Below are positions 6,306-7,573 of a stretch of DNA of 7,573 nucleotides, one piece after another. The position numbers and the translations under genes are program-made. Position 1 is the stretch's first letter, and each line of letters opens with the position of its first letter. A model generated the notes under the pieces. The model searched no databases, was not told the DNA's origin, and was given only the letters and a program-made list of their open reading frames with translations. The stretch is taken from positions 1-7,573 of the forward strand of contig JBKEAC010000136.1 in NCBI GenBank assembly GCA_047971925.1, written 5' to 3'. The stretch comes from JBKEDC01 sp047971925 (GTDB lineage Bacteria; Bacteroidota; Bacteroidia; Bacteroidales; Prolixibacteraceae).

Positions 6306-7196
6306 TTAGTCTTTTCTAGGAGTCCTAATTTCAATCTCTGGTAAGGTCATGACAGGAATTGATATTAACCCATTTTTATCATACCGAAAATACTCTTCTT
6401 TGTGATATATGTCTAAAGTGGCTTTGGGAAATTTTAGATTTAATGATTCAGCAAATTTTTTATCAGCCGGCGAAGGACGTTCACCATACGGGTGACTATG
6501 AGAATGCTTCCTTATGGTATATCCATATGCCTTTAAGTACCCACCTCCTATTTCAGAGTCTTTTATATGTGAGGTGGTTAGAATACTTTTTCCCTTCTCT
6601 CCACTGGTTGCTCCTACGCCTGTAAGTGACCACTCAACATCTGAATTATCAGAAATAAATTCAAACAGTTTTTTTGCCTTTTCATCTCCCGTAATTTCGT
6701 ATTGGTCAAAGGTATATTCTTTTTTATTGCTAGCTATAACCGTATTTGTTCGGGAATTACTTAAAACACCCTTGTCAACCTGAATGGATGTGCTTTTGTT
6801 ACAATTATATAAAACATCAAAATTATCATTTGTTTTTTCTTTTAATTTGATGTTTCCCTTGTCATCAACGGAGTAATTATCATCCAACATCCCCGCAGGA
6901 TCAATATAATTCACAGGACTATTGAAACAATAACGATAAGGCGACCAGCTCGGCGCAAGTTCAGAAACAGGATCAACCCCATACCACAAACTCACCCTCG
7001 CATCATAATACCTCGCTCCATAATAATACAATCCAGTCTCTTCGTCAAGCTCTTTTCCATTGAACAAGAAAGGCGTATTCCAAGTGTTGTTGCGCTCTTC
7101 GATGAACACTTCACCAAAAGGCAAGACTCCTCCGTCTCCCCAAAAGGGGGAGGGCTCGAAGCTGAAACTATTTTGTGTGTTTGTTGTGGGGTTCAT
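6306..7196 (-). CDS. Orphan RHS core with JAB/JAMM-like metallopeptidase toxin tip B
   Basis: The protein has 296 residues and no signal peptide. Its leader and core (residues 1-78) carry PFGE, FNGKE, YYYGARYY and GVDP at the same positions as tip A. YRYCFNSPVNYIDPAG ends the core at 102. The tail has E188 in VEWSLTGVG and then RKHSHSHPYGERPSPADKKF, with H231, H233 and H235, S242 and D245. E, HxHP, SxxD is the zinc-site pattern of JAB/JAMM peptidases, and JAB-like toxin domains are known in Bacteroidota polymorphic toxins. The spacer between HxH and SxxD is 6 residues here, one fewer than in the proteasome-lid type. The RHS repeats are missing, so this is a displaced cassette. A good promoter lies just upstream. 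Confidence 0.85.
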   Translation of the reverse strand: MNPTTNTQNSFSFEPSPFWGDGGVLPFGEVFIEERNNTWNTPFLFNGKELDEETGLYYYGARYYDARVSLWYGVDPVSELAPSWSPYRYCFNSPVNYIDPAGMLDDNYSVDDKGNIKLKEKTNDNFDVLYNCNKSTSIQVDKGVLSNSRTNTVIASNKKEYTFDQYEITGDEKAKKLFEFISDNSDVEWSLTGVGATSGEKGKSILTTSHIKDSEIGGGYLKAYGYTIRKHSHSHPYGERPSPADKKFAESLNLKFPKATLDIYHKEEYFRYDKNGLISIPVMTLPEIEIRTPRKD

Positions 7197-7203
7197 AGTT
7201 TTA
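6970..7203 (-). repeat. RHS leader/core repeat, copy B
   Basis: This is the partner of 5493-5726, of identical length. The stretches TTGCGCTCTTCGATGAACAC and GGAGGGCTCGAAGCTGAAAC (plus strand) are unchanged in both copies. Mismatches concentrate in the part encoding KE(F/L)D(S/E)E and around the palindrome. Confidence 0.9.
7136..7152. repeat. GC-rich palindrome inside the RHS leader, copy B
   Basis: CTCCCC (7136-7141) pairs with GGGGAG (7147-7152) around AAAAG. It matches the palindrome of copy A; the substitutions fall in the loop and the innermost pair, and the outer stem is unchanged. Confidence 0.65.
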
Positions 7204-7217
7204 GATTAGTTATTTCC

Positions 7218-7247
7218 CAAAGGTAGAGATATTTATTAAAATAACAA
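7218..7247 (-). promoter_or_regulatory. Bacteroidota-type promoter for the JAB-toxin/immunity pair
   Basis: The minus strand has TTG (7245-7247), 19 bases, then TACCTTTG (7218-7225), a full match to TTG / TAnnTTTG. The -7 box is 21 bases upstream of ATG 7196, leaving a leader of only about 15 bases. The shared A-rich AAAACT just before the ATG could aid initiation, as no Shine-Dalgarno site is seen. Confidence 0.65.
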
Positions 7248-7573
7248 TTCTTTTTGCGCTTTTTTTGGAATACGCCAATCATGAACATCACAACCATATA
7301 GCGCAACCACTGAACCATCCCGAATGGCAACACCAACACGCCTTTTTGGGCGTGTTTGGTTGCCCTGCGGGATTGTGCTGACCATTCGGAAAAATTTAAT
7401 CGAACATTTGCGATACATTACCCGTTGGTGGAATTAATTATTGAATTGAGGAGGCTGCTAAAGATACATTGCAATGCGTTACCATCATCGAGATTGTGTA
7501 ATATCTTCTGAATCTATCATTTAATCATCGTCAACCGACATGCTTAATGACTATATAGCTTAGAATACTACGG
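7248..7573. other. Gene-poor leader with a large imperfect hairpin
   Basis: No convincing gene was found. The main structure is an imperfect hairpin at 7326-7364: GGCAAC pairs with GTTGCC, then a small internal loop, then AACACGCC (7335-7342) pairs with GGCGTGTT (7349-7356) around TTTTTG. It may be a terminator for a gene to the right or a dispersed palindromic repeat. A 60-codon minus-strand frame (7236-7418) runs through it; its text (VGVAIRDGSVVALYGCDVHD) looks protein-like but I do not recognise it, and the downstream promoter overlaps its end. Positions 7420-7573 are AT-rich with nothing that I can name. Confidence 0.5.

Noticed and set aside
7335..7356. Integron attC-like site suggested by AAC...GTT arms
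   Set aside because: The expected core sites are absent and no integrase or cassette pattern is present.
7236..7418. 60-codon minus-strand frame as a real gene
   Set aside because: It contains a strong palindrome, ends in the promoter of the next gene, lacks a recognisable family and has no start signals. It is kept only as a note in the leader region.

Overview
The window looks like part of an accessory, polymorphic-toxin (RHS) locus of a Bacteroidota bacterium. Three things point there. Promoter-like sites match the Bacteroidota consensus (TTG, about 19 bases, TAnnTTTG). Starts lack clear Shine-Dalgarno sites but have A-rich leaders. The RHS core sequences (PFGEVFIEE..., FNGKE, YYYGARYY, GVDP) are of the type common in that phylum. 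No rRNA, tRNA or CRISPR array was seen. Almost everything is transcribed on the minus strand, so the story reads from high to low coordinates.

Layout in transcription order: (1) 7573-7204, a gene-poor leader with a large imperfect hairpin and a good promoter. (2) 7196-6306, an orphan RHS tip: a short RHS core joined to a JAB/JAMM-like metallopeptidase toxin domain, followed after 4 bases by an exported putative immunity protein (6301-5756). (3) 5719-4751, a second orphan RHS tip with a nearly identical leader and core but an unrelated glycine-rich tail, overlapping by ATGA a small membrane protein (4754-4476), its probable immunity protein. (4) 4468-4337, a plus-strand remnant of an IS30-type transposase. 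(5) 4187-3687, an orphan exported protein of immunity-like design, ended by a strong hairpin terminator. (6) 3595-about 2945, the 5' half of an ISAs1 (H-repeat type) element. (7) 2835-1957, a chimeric gene in which the N-terminal part of an IS5/DUF772-type transposase is fused in frame to a domain with an L,D-transpeptidase-like HG...SxGC motif. An exported putative immunity gene (1941-1504) follows. (8) From 1486 off the left edge, the start of a large secreted RHS/SpvB protein.

The likely logic: tip-plus-immunity cassettes share a 234-bp core repeat (positions 5493-5726 and 6970-7203). That repeat could let them recombine into a full-length RHS gene, while local promoters keep the immunity genes expressed. 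Insertion sequences have invaded and eroded the array. One truncated element appears to have donated a promoter and start codon to a peptidoglycan-type toxin/immunity pair, and possibly to the large RHS gene behind it. Functions of tips and immunity proteins are inferred from motifs and position; none was checked against a database.
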